32,420 nucleotides of DNA from CAJBLF01 sp964430205. GTDB taxonomy: Bacteria > Patescibacteriota > Gracilibacteria > Absconditabacterales > Absconditicoccaceae. Positions 20,835 through 31,678 of this stretch are shown in pieces. The notes under the pieces were generated by a model. It did not search any database. It saw nothing but the letters and a program-made list of their open reading frames with translations, and was not told the DNA's origin. How positions within the stretch are numbered: the first letter of the stretch is position 1; the number at the start of each line of letters is the position of its first letter. Position numbers and translations under genes: made by a program. The stretch spans positions 1 to 32,420 of the forward strand of contig CAYSER010000009.1 of the NCBI GenBank assembly GCA_964430205.1, given 5' to 3'.

Positions 20835-21164
20835 ATGAGAAATTTTTATATACTGGATCCAGATAAGAAGTCCTCTCAAGAGGATTTTATTCGTTCTCAG
20901 AAGCATATGGAATGATTAGAGAAAGAGATAGAAAAGCTCAAAGAAAGGAATAGACGCGTAGAAGCAGATAAAGCGCGAGAAACAAGCATCACCAGGAGAA
21001 TACTGATAATGATACTTACCTATGCAGTGATAGTAACATTTTTCTCTGCAGCGGAATTGCCTAAACCATGGATAAATGCTATTGTTCCTACGATAGGATT
21101 CATAGTATCGACACTTGGGTTGTGAATGTTCAAAAAATTTCGGATAAAACACAGAAGGCAATAA
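20835..21164 (+). CDS. small coiled-coil membrane protein of unknown function
   Basis: 109 residues, not recognised. Residues about 15-55 are highly charged and heptad-like (HMEGLEKEIEKLKERNRRVE), so a coiled coil is likely. Two hydrophobic segments follow (ILIMILTYAVIVTFFSA and AIVPTIGFIVSTLGLGMF), with a basic C-terminus (KKFRIKHRRQ). The layout fits a small inner-membrane protein with a cytoplasmic coiled coil. Starts 22 nt after recJ; a weak hairpin with T-run (CTTATCATAAG then T6, near 21169-21186) follows. Confidence 0.65.
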
Positions 21165-21203
21165 AAGCCTTATCATAAGATTTTTTACCCCTTATAACCA
21201 GTC

Positions 21204-22553
21204 ATGAGAACATTTTTTCCAAACATCTGAGTACAAGTACCAGAGATCTTCCTTCCTAAGAAGTGAGTCGACATGGAGAAACGAGCGGTGGTCGCATGTG
21301 ACCAATACACCTCACAACCGGAATATCGGAATAATGTGAAAAAGGTAGTCGGTAACGATCCGTCTACGCTCAATATCATCTTCCCCGAAGTATATCTTGA
21401 AGAGGCAGGGAAACAGGAAAGGATAGCATCCATACAGAAATCTATGAACACCTATCTCGAAGAAGGTGTACTGGAAAACCAATGACCGTGCTTCATACTT
21501 GTAGATAGAAAGACCTCACATGCTCAATCAAGGAAAGGATTGATTGTTGCCTTGGATCTGGAGCAATATGATTTCAATAAAGGATCGCAGACATTGATAA
21601 GAGCCACAGAATGAACGATTCTCGATAGACTGCCCCCAAGGATAGAGATCAGGAAAGATGCGCCATTGGAATCGCCACATATCATGGTGCTCATCGATGA
21701 TCCAGAAAAGACAGTCATAGAAGCATTATTCTCGGAAAGAGACCATTATGAGAAAGTATACGATACGGATCTCATGATGAACTGAGGTCATATCACATGA
21801 TATAAGATCAATGATGAAGCGAGTATCGATAGGGCAATAACCAACCTCGAAAAACTAGCGGACAAAGAAGCATTCAAGGAAAGATACGGACTGAACAAAG
21901 ATCTATGAGTCTTATTGTTCGCCATGGGAGATGGAAACCATTCATTAGCGACGGCGAAAGCGATTCGAGAGCAGAAAAAGCAATCGCTCACAGAAACGGA
22001 GAAAGAGCATAATCCAGCAAGATTCGCACTCGTAGAATTAGTCAATATCCATGATGAAGGACTAGAATTCGAACCGATCCATAGGGTACTCTTCAATGTG
22101 GATCAGAACGACATGATCGGTGAGATGTCATCATATTTCGCTCAAGAATGATCAGAGCTCTCTCTACAGGCATACGACACCTTCGAGAAAATGAAGGAGA
22201 ACCGGTGAATCTCAGATGATACAGCACATCATTTCTGTATGATGTATAATGATAGATATATCGTAGTCGAGATAAGGAATCCTAAGCGTAATCTGGAAGT
22301 GGGGAACCTCCAGGCATTCTTGGATGAGTATCTCAAGAGACATTCAGAAACGAAAATCGACTATATCCACGGAGAAGAAATAACTCAACAGTTAGGCACA
22401 AAAGCAGGCAACATAGGATTCATATTACCCATCATGGATAAGAAAGCATTCTTCAAGACAGTAATAGTCGATGGCGCATTGCCGAGAAAAACATTCTCCA
22501 TGGGAGAAGCAGAAGAAAAAAGATATTACCTGGAATGCAGAAAAATCAAATAA
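21204..22553 (+). CDS. DUF1015 family protein
   Basis: 449 residues. Features of the family: N-terminal FLPKKGVDMEKRAVVACDQY then TSQPEYR, the central LFAMGDGNHSLATAKAI, and the C-terminal LPRKTFSMGEAEEKRYYLE. DUF1015 proteins are widespread in bacteria and have no firmly assigned reaction; the conserved DGNH(S/H) stretch suggests an enzyme or nucleotide-related role. Ten or so glycines are TGA. It lies 39 nt after the small membrane protein and 32 nt before an unrecognised gene. Family call good, function unknown. Confidence 0.85.
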
Positions 22554-22585
22554 TATTTTTTATCAGATAAGATTAGCTAGAGAAC

Positions 22586-23044
22586 ATGAAACAACAGGAA
22601 GTAGATCAGATAAAGAGTATCATAACGAATATCGAAGAGAAAAGATGATTCATCCCCTATCTTTCCGATCTTGAAAAACATGAGGTGTTCTGACCGGTAT
22701 TCAAAGAAGCCTCTGCTGAGGATAAAATCGAGATCCAACATATCATAAACGATCACATATGAGAGAAGATCGAAGAAATGACCAAGACAAAATGAGGACA
22801 ACTCTTCAAAAGATTTTATGAAGCATACAATGAGCTTTTCCGGAAATTCAGGACACTCAATGAAAACGATAATCCGGGAAAAGACTTCCAAGAAATAGGA
22901 AAACAGGTAGAACAAGAGATGTTCAAGCTAGAATGAATACTTACGGAAAAGATGCTCAAACAGGAAAAGGGCCTCGATAAAGTCATAGACGCATTCTATA
23001 AAATCGTCTATACGTTCTTTCCCAAATATAATCAGATCGATTAA
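22586..23044 (+). CDS. unrecognised helical protein
   Basis: 152 residues, rich in Glu, Lys, Ile and Phe with no hydrophobic span, so soluble and probably mostly alpha-helical (for example AEDKIEIQHIINDHIGEKIE and GQLFKRFYEAYNELFRKF). I do not recognise a family. It reads through five TGA codons as Gly with no TAA/TAG until the end, and follows the DUF1015 gene by 32 nt. Its stop codon (TAA, 23042-23044) overlaps the stop of the opposite-strand peptidase gene in the shared TTAA. Confidence 0.65.
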
Positions 23045-23613
23045 TCGGTAGATCACGAAACGGCTATGCCGAAATCTCTGAACATTCCTCGACCGCCGAG
23101 ACGCCGATATCGAAGCAATCTATCATAATCCAAAAGGATATTGCCTACAGGCAAAGTTTCACCTCTATGGTGGGGTTTTTCCGTATTGGAATCATAGACA
23201 AAAAAGACACGCTTATCATCATCATATCATCGTAAACTGATGTAATGCTGGAGGGTGAATGCTCTGCGGAAAGAAAAATGCGTCTTACTACTATACGCAT
23301 GGGAAATCAGGAGAATCACAGGTCAATGCTGGAGCAATGACTTGAGGATCTCGATCTTCTTTGTTTTGCTCATGAATCTACAATGAATAGTCCTGGCAGA
23401 TAGGCCATGATTCCTGATAACTTTAAGCAAGCCGAAAGGGAACATATATCACGTATGCTTACTAAACCGCCCGGATGCATAGTTCATATAGTTATTGATC
23501 TGGCTGGAATTGAATCACTCTATGACGGCTTTTAGGGTATGCATGCCGCACGTCCCTCTGCGATTATCTTTTGAGGGGAACGAGCGAGGAAATCTTGCAA
23601 CGATATAGTGCAT
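23041..23613 (-). CDS. C39-like cysteine peptidase family protein
   Basis: 190 residues from ATG 23613. RRGTCGMHTLKAVIEGF places Cys22 where the papain-like C39 family has its catalytic cysteine; the second half PVILLISH, then LQHYISLRGYDDDKRVFFVYDS gives His123 and an Asp near 141, the usual C39 order of Cys, His, Asp. No signal peptide or ABC transporter domain is present, so it is not a full bacteriocin exporter. Some C39-like proteins of this size are predicted proteases or transglutaminase-like. It follows alaS by 26 nt in the same direction, so the two are probably co-transcribed. Its C-terminal LLRYRRLGGRGMF is basic. Confidence 0.65.
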
Positions 23614-23639
23614 AGAAGCCACATGTCAAAAAGATAAAT

Positions 23640-25229
23640 CTATTGCACGAAATGCAAGAAAATTCAATTATATTTCTGGACTTGTTTCACGTCCACCTTC
23701 TCTCCATCGTCCAATTCTATGGTTCATATATCGCCCATCTGTCCTCAGCTTTCCGCATAGAAAGGAGTCGTATCAAAAATCAAAACCCTTTGTCAATCTA
23801 CAGTAAAATCCTTAAGCAGTTTCATATCAGCAGATTCGAGACAATCATAGCCGATAAAGACAGTAGGTGCGATTCATTGGAGATAAGTTGCCCAATCTAT
23901 TCATTGTTTGAACATATCCTTGGATCAAGCGCGCGATCTTTCCTGCTGTGTCTGCATCTCTTTTTCGAATCAGTCGATATCCAGCTTCAATGAATGTTCT
24001 TCAGCGATCTCTTTGGTAAGTTCGAAAGGAAATCAGAAGGTATCATAGAGTTTGAAAATATCCTTTCCTGAAATGCTTTTATGTGCGGATGATTGTATGA
24101 GTTCGTCGAGGAGTTTCTGTCAGTGTGCTATGGTTTTCTGGAACTGATGAGCTTCTTTTATCAGTACCATGGCGACATGTTTGGTATCAGCATGTGCTTC
24201 CATGAGAGCATCGACAAATGAGACAATGGTAACGATGAAAGAATCGAAAATCTCTTCTGCAACAGGTTTCAAAAGCATGAAATTATAACACATCCTTCTG
24301 ATAAGCCTTCTCAAGACATATCATCTTCCCTCATTGGAAGGTATGATATCATGAGAGATAAGGAAAAAAGCGGTCCTGATATGATCAGCTATGATTCTGC
24401 ATCTCCTCTCATTACCTACATACGAAACATCTAGTGTTCTTTCTATCAGATTGATCAATGGAGCGAAAATATCGGTATCGAAGACGGTAGCTTTCTGTTG
24501 AAGGACTTTGGACATCCTTTCAAATCCCATTCATGTATCGACATTCTGGTTCTTGAGTTTGGTAAGTTTACCTTTATCGTCACGATAGAATTCCATAAAT
24601 ACATTATTCCGTATCTCAAGCCGATTGTCCTCGTCAGTTTTAGGATTGGAATCTTTCGGCGGGAAAGTATCATGCCCTACCCGATAGAATATCTCGGTAT
24701 CGGGTCAGCAAGGTCATACTGGACCAGGACTCCATCGATTATTTTCGGCAGGCATATAGGCAATCTTATCGATAGGCATTCAAACGGCTTTCCGATATCC
24801 AGCCGTCTCATCATCTTTTGGGGCATCCTTATCGCCTTCAAAGACAGTTACTGCCAGTTTCTTGGAATCGAAACCAAGTTCATCGACCAAGAATTCCCGA
24901 CTCCGTTGGACGGCATCTTTCTTGAAATAATCACCCAATGACCAGTTTCCCATCATCTCAAAAAACGTGAGATGGCTAGCATCGCCGACCTCATCGATAT
25001 CGACTGTCCTTATGCATTTCTGGATATTGAATAATCTCTTGCCGAGAGGATGTTCCTTCCCGGAAAGATAAGGGATAAGCTGCTGCATTCACGCAATAGT
25101 GAACATAGCCGTGCTTTCCTTTCCCCCTATCAATGAACTTTCTGGTAGATATGTATGCTGTTTGGCTAACCGAAACTTTTTCCGATGTTCTCTCAACTGT
25201 TTCGATGATATAGTTTCCATGAATTTCAT
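23640..25229 (-). CDS. alaS: alanyl-tRNA synthetase lacking editing and C-Ala domains
   Basis: 529 residues against about 870 for typical bacterial AlaRS. The class II catalytic core is intact (MFTIAGMQQLIPYL, CIRTVDIDEVGDASHLTFFE MMGNWSLGDYF, FMEFYRDD, VDTGMGFERM) and so is the tRNA-recognition helix region (RIIADHIRTAFF, GYVLRRLIRRM). The frame continues through the beta-barrel linker TPFYAESGGQMGDIG and stops (TAG) shortly after KYNGIFLHFVQ, just before the editing domain's HxxxH would begin. No editing-domain sequence is found downstream; a C39-like gene follows. ATG 25229 is first, with ATG 25220 as alternative. The lack of cis-editing predicts reliance on another factor to clear Ser- or Gly-tRNA-Ala. 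Confidence 0.92.
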
Positions 25230-25250
25230 GCTTATCCTCTAAAGAAAACG

Positions 25251-27299
25251 CTAATTGAGCTGTTTGATCATCTTATTATCCTGGATACTATCGATAAATT
25301 CATACAAAGCTATCTTATTCACTCATTCATTAGTCAAGATATACATCTCAGGCCTATTTCAAGTCGGATCAGGAATATCTATATCGACGACCTTAGCAGA
25401 AGCTCACAAATCGAACTTGAACATAAAGACATAATAGAGGCCATAGTTATAGGCATCAGCACTTTTCGCAGGACGTGATTCATATATAGTGAACGTCTGA
25501 TTCACCCTATCGAACAAGAAGACATATTTAGAGTTGATAGAGCTTATGACTTTCACATCGTTGGAATATTGTAGGGTCTTCTTATCTCATCAAAGCAATT
25601 TGACTTCGCGGACATCCAACGTGAAAGCAGTAGGAGGATTCCTTCGGAATTGATAGAGCTTACCGTTATTCCACGTCAGGAAGGATCAATCGACGGCAAA
25701 GCTGGAGAATCATGATCAGAAAGAGAATCACGACATGCTTGGATTGAGATAGTATTTCTGTCATCACTGATAAATAGTCTGTGATCACAACGTATTGCGG
25801 TATCTTGTCACCAAGGTGGTATTGCCCACAGAGCTGACTGCATTCTCGAACACATAGAGATTCGCCTTCCCGTAAGTGACAACGCCCGCTATGTTTTTGG
25901 AGAACGGTTCGGTATCAGTCGTAGTGACTGGTTGCGTTCATTCCTTATTGATGGAATAAAGCGTAGAACTATTCGTAGAGCAATAAATTCCGTCCTTGAG
26001 AAGGTTGAGGCTGCATGATTTGAGGGTATCAGTAGCAGGAAGATTATAGCTCACCAAAGATCATCTCATAGTATCATCCAGAGCACCGACCAACGCAGAT
26101 TTTGTTCCAGCGACGATCATATTCCTATAGACATGAAGAGATTTTATATCACCGAGTTGGGAAGTCTCAGAAGTATTAAAGGTAAGTATCTTAGTCTTCT
26201 TGCCAATCGTGGGATCATCAAATTTCGTAAGACTGCTGACATAAACGATATTGAATCCCTTATAATATTCGGATTGGAGCAATTTCCTGAATTGAGCGAC
26301 ATCTTCAAGCCATCTACCCTTGCTTTGCAAGACATCGAGCTTACTAAGGATCTCATTGTATTTTATGGATTTCTCTTCAGAAGTAGGATCCATGCCCTGG
26401 AACATGAAAAGATCTTTCTTGATATCCTCTATCGTCAAGTCCACAGTCACACCATCCGAGGTTACGAACGTATCCGAATTGGATTTGAGCACCTGGGAAA
26501 GGAGATTGACGATCATGAAGAGGATGAAGATCCCCAATATGATGACTGTTGCCTGATATTTGTTCTTCAGAAATTTTTCCTTGATCTTAGTGAACAATGA
26601 ATGCTGAGCAAGATGTGTAGAAATGTCAGTATGCGTCTTGATCGAAGCACCAGTGATAAGATAATGGAAGATAAATCCGAAGGAGTTCTTATCTAATCTT
26701 GCAGTAAGGAGCTCTTGGAAAAAATTAATTAGATGGGTATCCTCAGATCTAAGGACGCTTTCCATCTCTTTGAAATCGCCGGTATCGAAGACATCAGAAA
26801 TCTTTGTTCACACATAGAGTATCTGGTCATTACTCTCAATATCGCCTTCGACAAAATCAGAGAAGAGATCTATCTTTCATTTATCATTGATGGAATTGGT
26901 GAGTGAATAATACAACCTTTCATCCCTGAAGATCATAATACTGACATCACCGATCATAGAAAGCATGAGCACGTTATCGGAAACGATCTGGATATATCAT
27001 TTGATAGGAAAGAAATCTATGTCACGGACTTTATCAGCAAACGCCTTCAGTTTGACATTGAGGTTTTGGAGAGCTACCTCGAAATGATTTTTGATATCGT
27101 CAATATCATAATTCTCATCAGAAATCTTATCCTTAAGCTCAGCCAAGAAATCTTGGAGCAGATCTTTTTGGAAATCCAAGAACTTATCTGCTTCGAATCA
27201 CACGAACATCTTTATCTTGATTCAGTTATCCAATTCCTCCAAGAAATTGAATACATGGTCTTCAGAAAGATAGAGGAATTTCTTTTCTTTGAGATGCAT
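25251..27299 (-). CDS. large single-pass membrane protein of unknown function
   Basis: 682 residues in one frame with many TGA glycines. Residues 1-240 are soluble; the stretch IQIVSDNVLMLSMIGDVSIM then IFRDERLYYSLTN recalls the strand pattern of PPM/PP2C-type phosphatase domains, but metal-binding aspartates are not clearly arranged, so this is only a resemblance. One membrane helix lies at about 248-270 (TVIILGIFILFMIVNLL). The rest, about 270-682, is beta-strand rich with repeats of the kind LYSINKE, KANLYVFENAV, SKYVFLFDRVN, suggesting a propeller-like external domain. It precedes alaS by 21 nt in the same direction. A sensor or envelope scaffold is possible; no function is assigned. Confidence 0.7.
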
Positions 27300-27374
27300 C
27301 AATAAGGACCATAAAACAATTAAAAAATCGAAAAAAATACCTATTCGTGACTACTCCGTAATATGTATACATAT

Positions 27375-28217
27375 TTACCCCTTTTGCAATATCAAATATG
27401 AGAAAATATACTTGAAAATAGCCAGACTCGATAAGACTTTTTTGATATTTCTCTTGGGATCGGTCAGCAATCTCCACAATCGTTCCAATTTCAATCGTCT
27501 CATGGGTTTTGGAGCCCTTTTCTGTTCGCCGACCCAGAAATCGAACGTTCACGCTTGATTCATGACGATTAAGCCATATTCACGGATTTTTACCTTATTA
27601 GCGTAAGTCCAGATCTCTTGGATAGGATATTCGGGCGTAGCCCTCGCTATCAAGAGGACATTGATGTCCTGATGTTTTCACTTCAAAGCGAGCTCAAGCT
27701 TATGTCGATCAAGATTCGTATAACCATCTTGCGCATAGATGACATTATATCATTGCTTCAATAAGAAATCCCTAGTTTTTTCAAGAAGATGGGCGTAGGT
27801 CCCGTAAAGGATGATATTGAGATGTTTGGAGGAATAATGTTCCTTGATATACGAAAGGAAATAGGGACAGAAATCGGTACCATTGAGATTCCTTATCCGC
27901 TTTTTGGCGAAAAAGTAATAGAACATCTGCAAAGCTATGCCGTCAGGCAGCACGACATCTGCATCTAGGATAGCATCCTGATAAACCTTATGAATAACAG
28001 GCATATCGATGAGCCTATAGTCCTCAAGCAATGCATCACGGAAACTGCTTAACTTATACACGACATCATGATGATCAAAAAGACGTTTCGAATTGATATT
28101 GGCGAAATAGAGATAATCAAGGACGCAAAATCCTTTCTTTTCGTAGATATCTAAAATATGCTGGGATGCAAGATCAGAGGTTCAATGAAAAAGCGTATGA
28201 AGGATCTTCTTGTACAC
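27375..28217 (-). CDS. WecG/TagA/CpsF family glycosyltransferase
   Basis: 280 residues, slightly longer than the family's 230-250. Motifs: DADVVLPDGIALQMFYYF (donor-site Asp), a Rossmann-like strand NIILYGTYAHLLEK, and the C-terminal signature AGTFDFWVGEQKRAPKPMRR followed by ERLWRLLTDPKRN. The family transfers N-acetylmannosamine or ManNAcA to lipid-linked GlcNAc in teichoic acid linkage units or surface polysaccharides. No ATG precedes the conserved N-terminus; GTG at 28217 gives the normal N-terminus and is taken as the start. The frame is open upstream as far as the amber stop of the preceding SpoIID gene, with which it is in register. The neighbours act on the cell wall, which fits. Confidence 0.88.
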
Positions 28218-28244
28218 GAAGCGTGAGTGATACTGATAAAAAGA

Positions 28245-30410
28245 CTAGTCGAGAGTGACTAACTCCACACCAGGATAATAATACTGGAGTATCTGTTCCA
28301 ACGTCCATCATTTCTCAGCTAAGTATTGTGCACCCTTTCAGCTCAATCAGACACCATGGCCATTGAAATCTAGGCATGATGCAAAATCCAATTTTGATTG
28401 AAGATACGGAGTATCCTTCCGTCACCGTTTCTCTTTGGCTGACCAAGTGAATCCTGCTGAACAGCTGAAATAAGGAAGGATAGGGACATAGCCGTCATAC
28501 ATAACGACCTTGTCTTGGATATCCGCCAACAATGAAGAAGACATCTTGGAAGTCCTCTCCCATCATGCTCAGGCATATTTCTGAAACATATCAGGATTGT
28601 CTATCGCACGATAATCGGCTCACGCAGGTATGGAAGGATGAGCATTCTCCCCATTTATATAAAAGAGTGCATACATCTTCGCGAGCAGCAATATCAATCT
28701 CTGCTTTTCGATATTATCGTTATCGCTGGTCTCGGCGATACCTTTCATATACGCATCGAAGGAAGTGGTATTCATGACGACTGCCCTATCGGAATACTCT
28801 CAAGAAGAGAGGTCTTTGATTGGTTCCTTTGATCGGACAAGAGATCATCTGAATACATTCCAAGGAGTGCCTCAATAGGATTTCCTGGTATAGTTCGTTA
28901 CATGGACCAATCATCCATTAACAGAGGAAATCTCAAGATGAGATACCGACAAAGGATTCTCAAAAGAAGGAAGCGTAAGATAGATAAAACCATCGTTAGT
29001 CTCAATAGCAGGAGCATCACCGGTATACAGCTTACCATCAGCCAAAATAGTGCATCATCAGTCACAGGAAATTTCATGCCTTGGATAGTTCATGCTCAAT
29101 TCATAGAGCAAGATAGTAAGTGGCCTATGCACGAGTTGTTTTACATCAGCCAGAGAGATCTTAGAGGAGATCTTGTTGATAGTCTGGGAAGAACTAACTA
29201 TGCCTTTTCTGTTTGCATAAGATTGTTTGATCTTGTCAGCAATGCCAGCGAAATCATCCTGCCGGATAAGATTCATGGAAAAGGTTTTGGTTCATGAACT
29301 GGTAAGGACATCTATAGTCTTGAGTCAGCTGGTTCACTTCTTAGTAAGAGATATGGAGAGGCCATTAGCAGATGCTGCGCAAGAATTGATAGTAACACCA
29401 GCATCTTTAGATGTGCAGGATTTTACACCGGACCATCTTATAGGAAGCGTGAATGTATGAGTAGCGGAATATGAATAATACCATCATGCTAGGCTTATGC
29501 CTCTCGGTTTGACTCATTTAGATAATGGAGCTGTACGAGCAGTAACTAAAACCGTAGTTGCAAGATTATCGTTGACTTGTTCCCTGATTTCAGGAAGAAG
29601 AGCATAAAGATTAGTTCACGGACATGAAGTGACTCATGCATCCTGATGTCACGCAATCGTATAATTGGTATAAGACTTGATATAGGGGGCTTCAGTGGAT
29701 TTCTTGAAATACGTAGTAGTCGCTTTAGGATTGATTTTATATTTCTTGGCCAATACGGTTGTAAGTTTGATGAGCGATTTGAGAGCTTGATCAGTAGGGA
29801 TATTCACATTAAAATTCCCCATAAGTGCGATGCCTATGCTAGGCGTGTTGTTCCGACTGGTATGAGCACCGACCACTCAGGCTCATCAGGCTCTTCATTC
29901 ATAGATATTTCCATACGGATCTATGATAAAATTATATCAGATATCGCCTCGTCATCTAGTAAGCGCATGGTATTTATAGATATTCTGAAGCGTCTGAATC
30001 ACGACTCAAGTTCATCAGGTCAACAATGGGGTGTCATCTTCAGCCGTATGATGGATGATGATTTTTGATTTGTTCTTATGGATGCTCTCTGGCCATTTGA
30101 GATAATTCCCGCTAGAAGATTCACGATATTCTTCAACGGTCTGTTCACTCGGAGTGGTTTCGAGAAGATAGTCAGTCGCCATCTGGCCTTGATAATCCGA
30201 TTCGGAGAGCTGGTCCGATCAATTCTCGGATTCTTGCTGATGGATGGCATCTCTCTGGGATTTTGATGTTAAAGAATATCTCCGACTCTCATTTGCTCAT
30301 CGTTGCGCACGAGTGATAATAGTAACACCAGGAAGATTCCACGCAGATGCGGAAACGACAGAAATGAATCCGGTCAGCACACATATTCCTATCAAAATTT
30401 TCTTATACAT
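28245..30410 (-). CDS. secreted peptidoglycan amidase (PGRP/Amidase_2) - SpoIID fusion
   Basis: 721 residues. Signal peptide MYKKILIGICVLTGFISVVS at the N-terminus. Amidase_2/PGRP domain: IIIHHTAEDD with zinc His120, YHALTRGRGDIGYNFIIDPY, GRAGGAGVVGAHTSRNN, and GHQDAGVTSCPG with His255 and Cys near 263, completing the zinc set. A beta-rich linker follows. The C-terminal SpoIID/LytB-type domain has NTTSFDAYMKGIAE, YFSCSAGFTWSAK, and the signature GHGVGLSGKGAQYLAEKGWT with IL QYYYPGV (His685). In spore formers SpoIID cleaves peptidoglycan glycan strands; SpoIID-like domains also occur in non-sporulating bacteria. Combined amide and glycan-strand cleavage in one secreted protein suggests wall remodelling or attack on other cells' wall. 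First gene of the five-gene minus-strand run. Confidence 0.92.
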
Positions 30411-30581
30411 TTCCCAATCACAAAAATAAATCGATTACATGATAGAGAAATGTCGTTTTTTTTCAATCAGAAAACATATTTTCTCATTTATGGTTGAAAC
30501 CCAAAAGCAAAACTATAATATACTCTCAATTCTCAATTCTCAATTCATTATTCTTAATTCTTAATTCTTAATACGAAACCG
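30411..30581. promoter_or_regulatory. divergent promoter region
   Basis: 171 nt between the amidase-SpoIID gene (minus) and the PHP-domain gene (plus), AT-rich. A consensus -10-like TATAAT is at 30514-30519 on the plus strand, with TTGAAA at 30494-30499, spacer only 14 nt, so the -35 is uncertain. Seven heptads follow the -10 at once and reach to 9 nt before the PHP start codon. Confidence 0.45.
30524..30572. repeat. array of seven heptanucleotide repeats
   Basis: Seven contiguous 7-bp units: TCTCAAT three times (30524-30544), TCATTAT once (30545-30551), TCTTAAT three times (30552-30572). The array lies between a TATAAT box and the PHP gene start, so it falls in the probable 5' leader. Copy-number change by slippage or protein binding to regularly spaced sites are both possible. 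Confidence 0.85.
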
Positions 30582-31520
30582 ATGTTTACTCATCTTCATG
30601 GACATAGCACCTTTTCATTCTTAGAAGCTATCGGCAAACCCGCAGCCATTGCGAACAAGGCGAAAGAGTTATGAATGCAGGCTATAGCGATAACAGACTA
30701 CCAAGGCATGTATGGTATGGTGAAATTTTTTCAAGTTACGAAGGATACAGGGATAAAACCCATTATAGGGGTTGAGTTGGGATTCGTTATGGACATATGA
30801 TCGCAGATCCCGGAACAGCACATAGGGAATATCGTATTGCTCGCCAAGAACAAGGAAGGATATCACAGTTTAATGGAATTGACATCGTTCGCGAACAAAG
30901 AAGGGATAAAAGACAAACCGAAAATAGATCTCCAAGCATTGAGAAAAATCTGAAGGGAGATCGTATGCTTTTTCTGAGGTACCCATTCATGGATAGCAAA
31001 GATGGTAGCACTTGACGAGAAAGAATCCAAGATCATCGAGACGATACATATGATACAAGAGATACTGGGTAAAGAGAATGTCTATTTGGAAGTGGTAGCA
31101 CAAGATTATCTTGAATCGCCTGAAACCAAGGGCATAAACGACGTCATAGTATCGATCGCTGAAAAAGAGAACATCCCATGCATAGTAGACAATGTCTACT
31201 TCTATCCTTCTGCAAATGACAAGCAAGCATGGGAAGTCGCTCTTGCCATCAAGGACGGACTGAAAATCTATGATGAGAACAGAAGGAAACCGAGAGGGAA
31301 ATTCCATATCATGGATGAAGACGAAATCAAGGACATCTTGGAACGCAATGGATTCGACAAAAAGACCATAAACCAATTCATAGACACGAACAATAAGATT
31401 GCAGATCAGATAGAAACGTCCATAGACCTTAATCAAGCCCTTTTCCCTAATTACGAGACACCTGAAGACGTAAAGGAATTATATGAGAGATATAAGGATG
31501 AATTAATAGTAAAAGAATAA
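30582..31520 (+). CDS. stand-alone PHP domain, DNA polymerase III alpha (DnaE) N-terminal type
   Basis: 312 residues. The start matches DnaE: LHGHSTFSFLEAIG (motif I, HxH), AITDYQGMYGMVKFF (motif II, His replaced by Tyr), KPIIGVELGF, NIVLLAKNKEGYHSLMELTS, VYLEVVAQD, and the run to IADQIETSIDLNQALFPNYE with TPEDVKELYERY, where the polymerase palm would begin. There the frame ends with TAA, and the next 158 nt show no polymerase sequence. A full DnaE has about 1,100 residues. So this is either a split DnaE, a gene remnant, or a PHP protein with its own role. The motif II change suggests weak or no metal-dependent activity, as in E. coli DnaE. Four of about 20 Gly codons are TGA. Confidence 0.85.
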
Positions 31521-31678
31521 ATGTAGTGAAAAATGCACAAAAGGATTTCTTCATAGAAATATATTCATGCAGGGAACATTACGGCACAGAATAAAGTCAA
31601 AAACAATATATTGACTTAATTTATTAAATACATATAAACAAAATAACAAACACAATAATCAAATAAAAGAATGTACAT

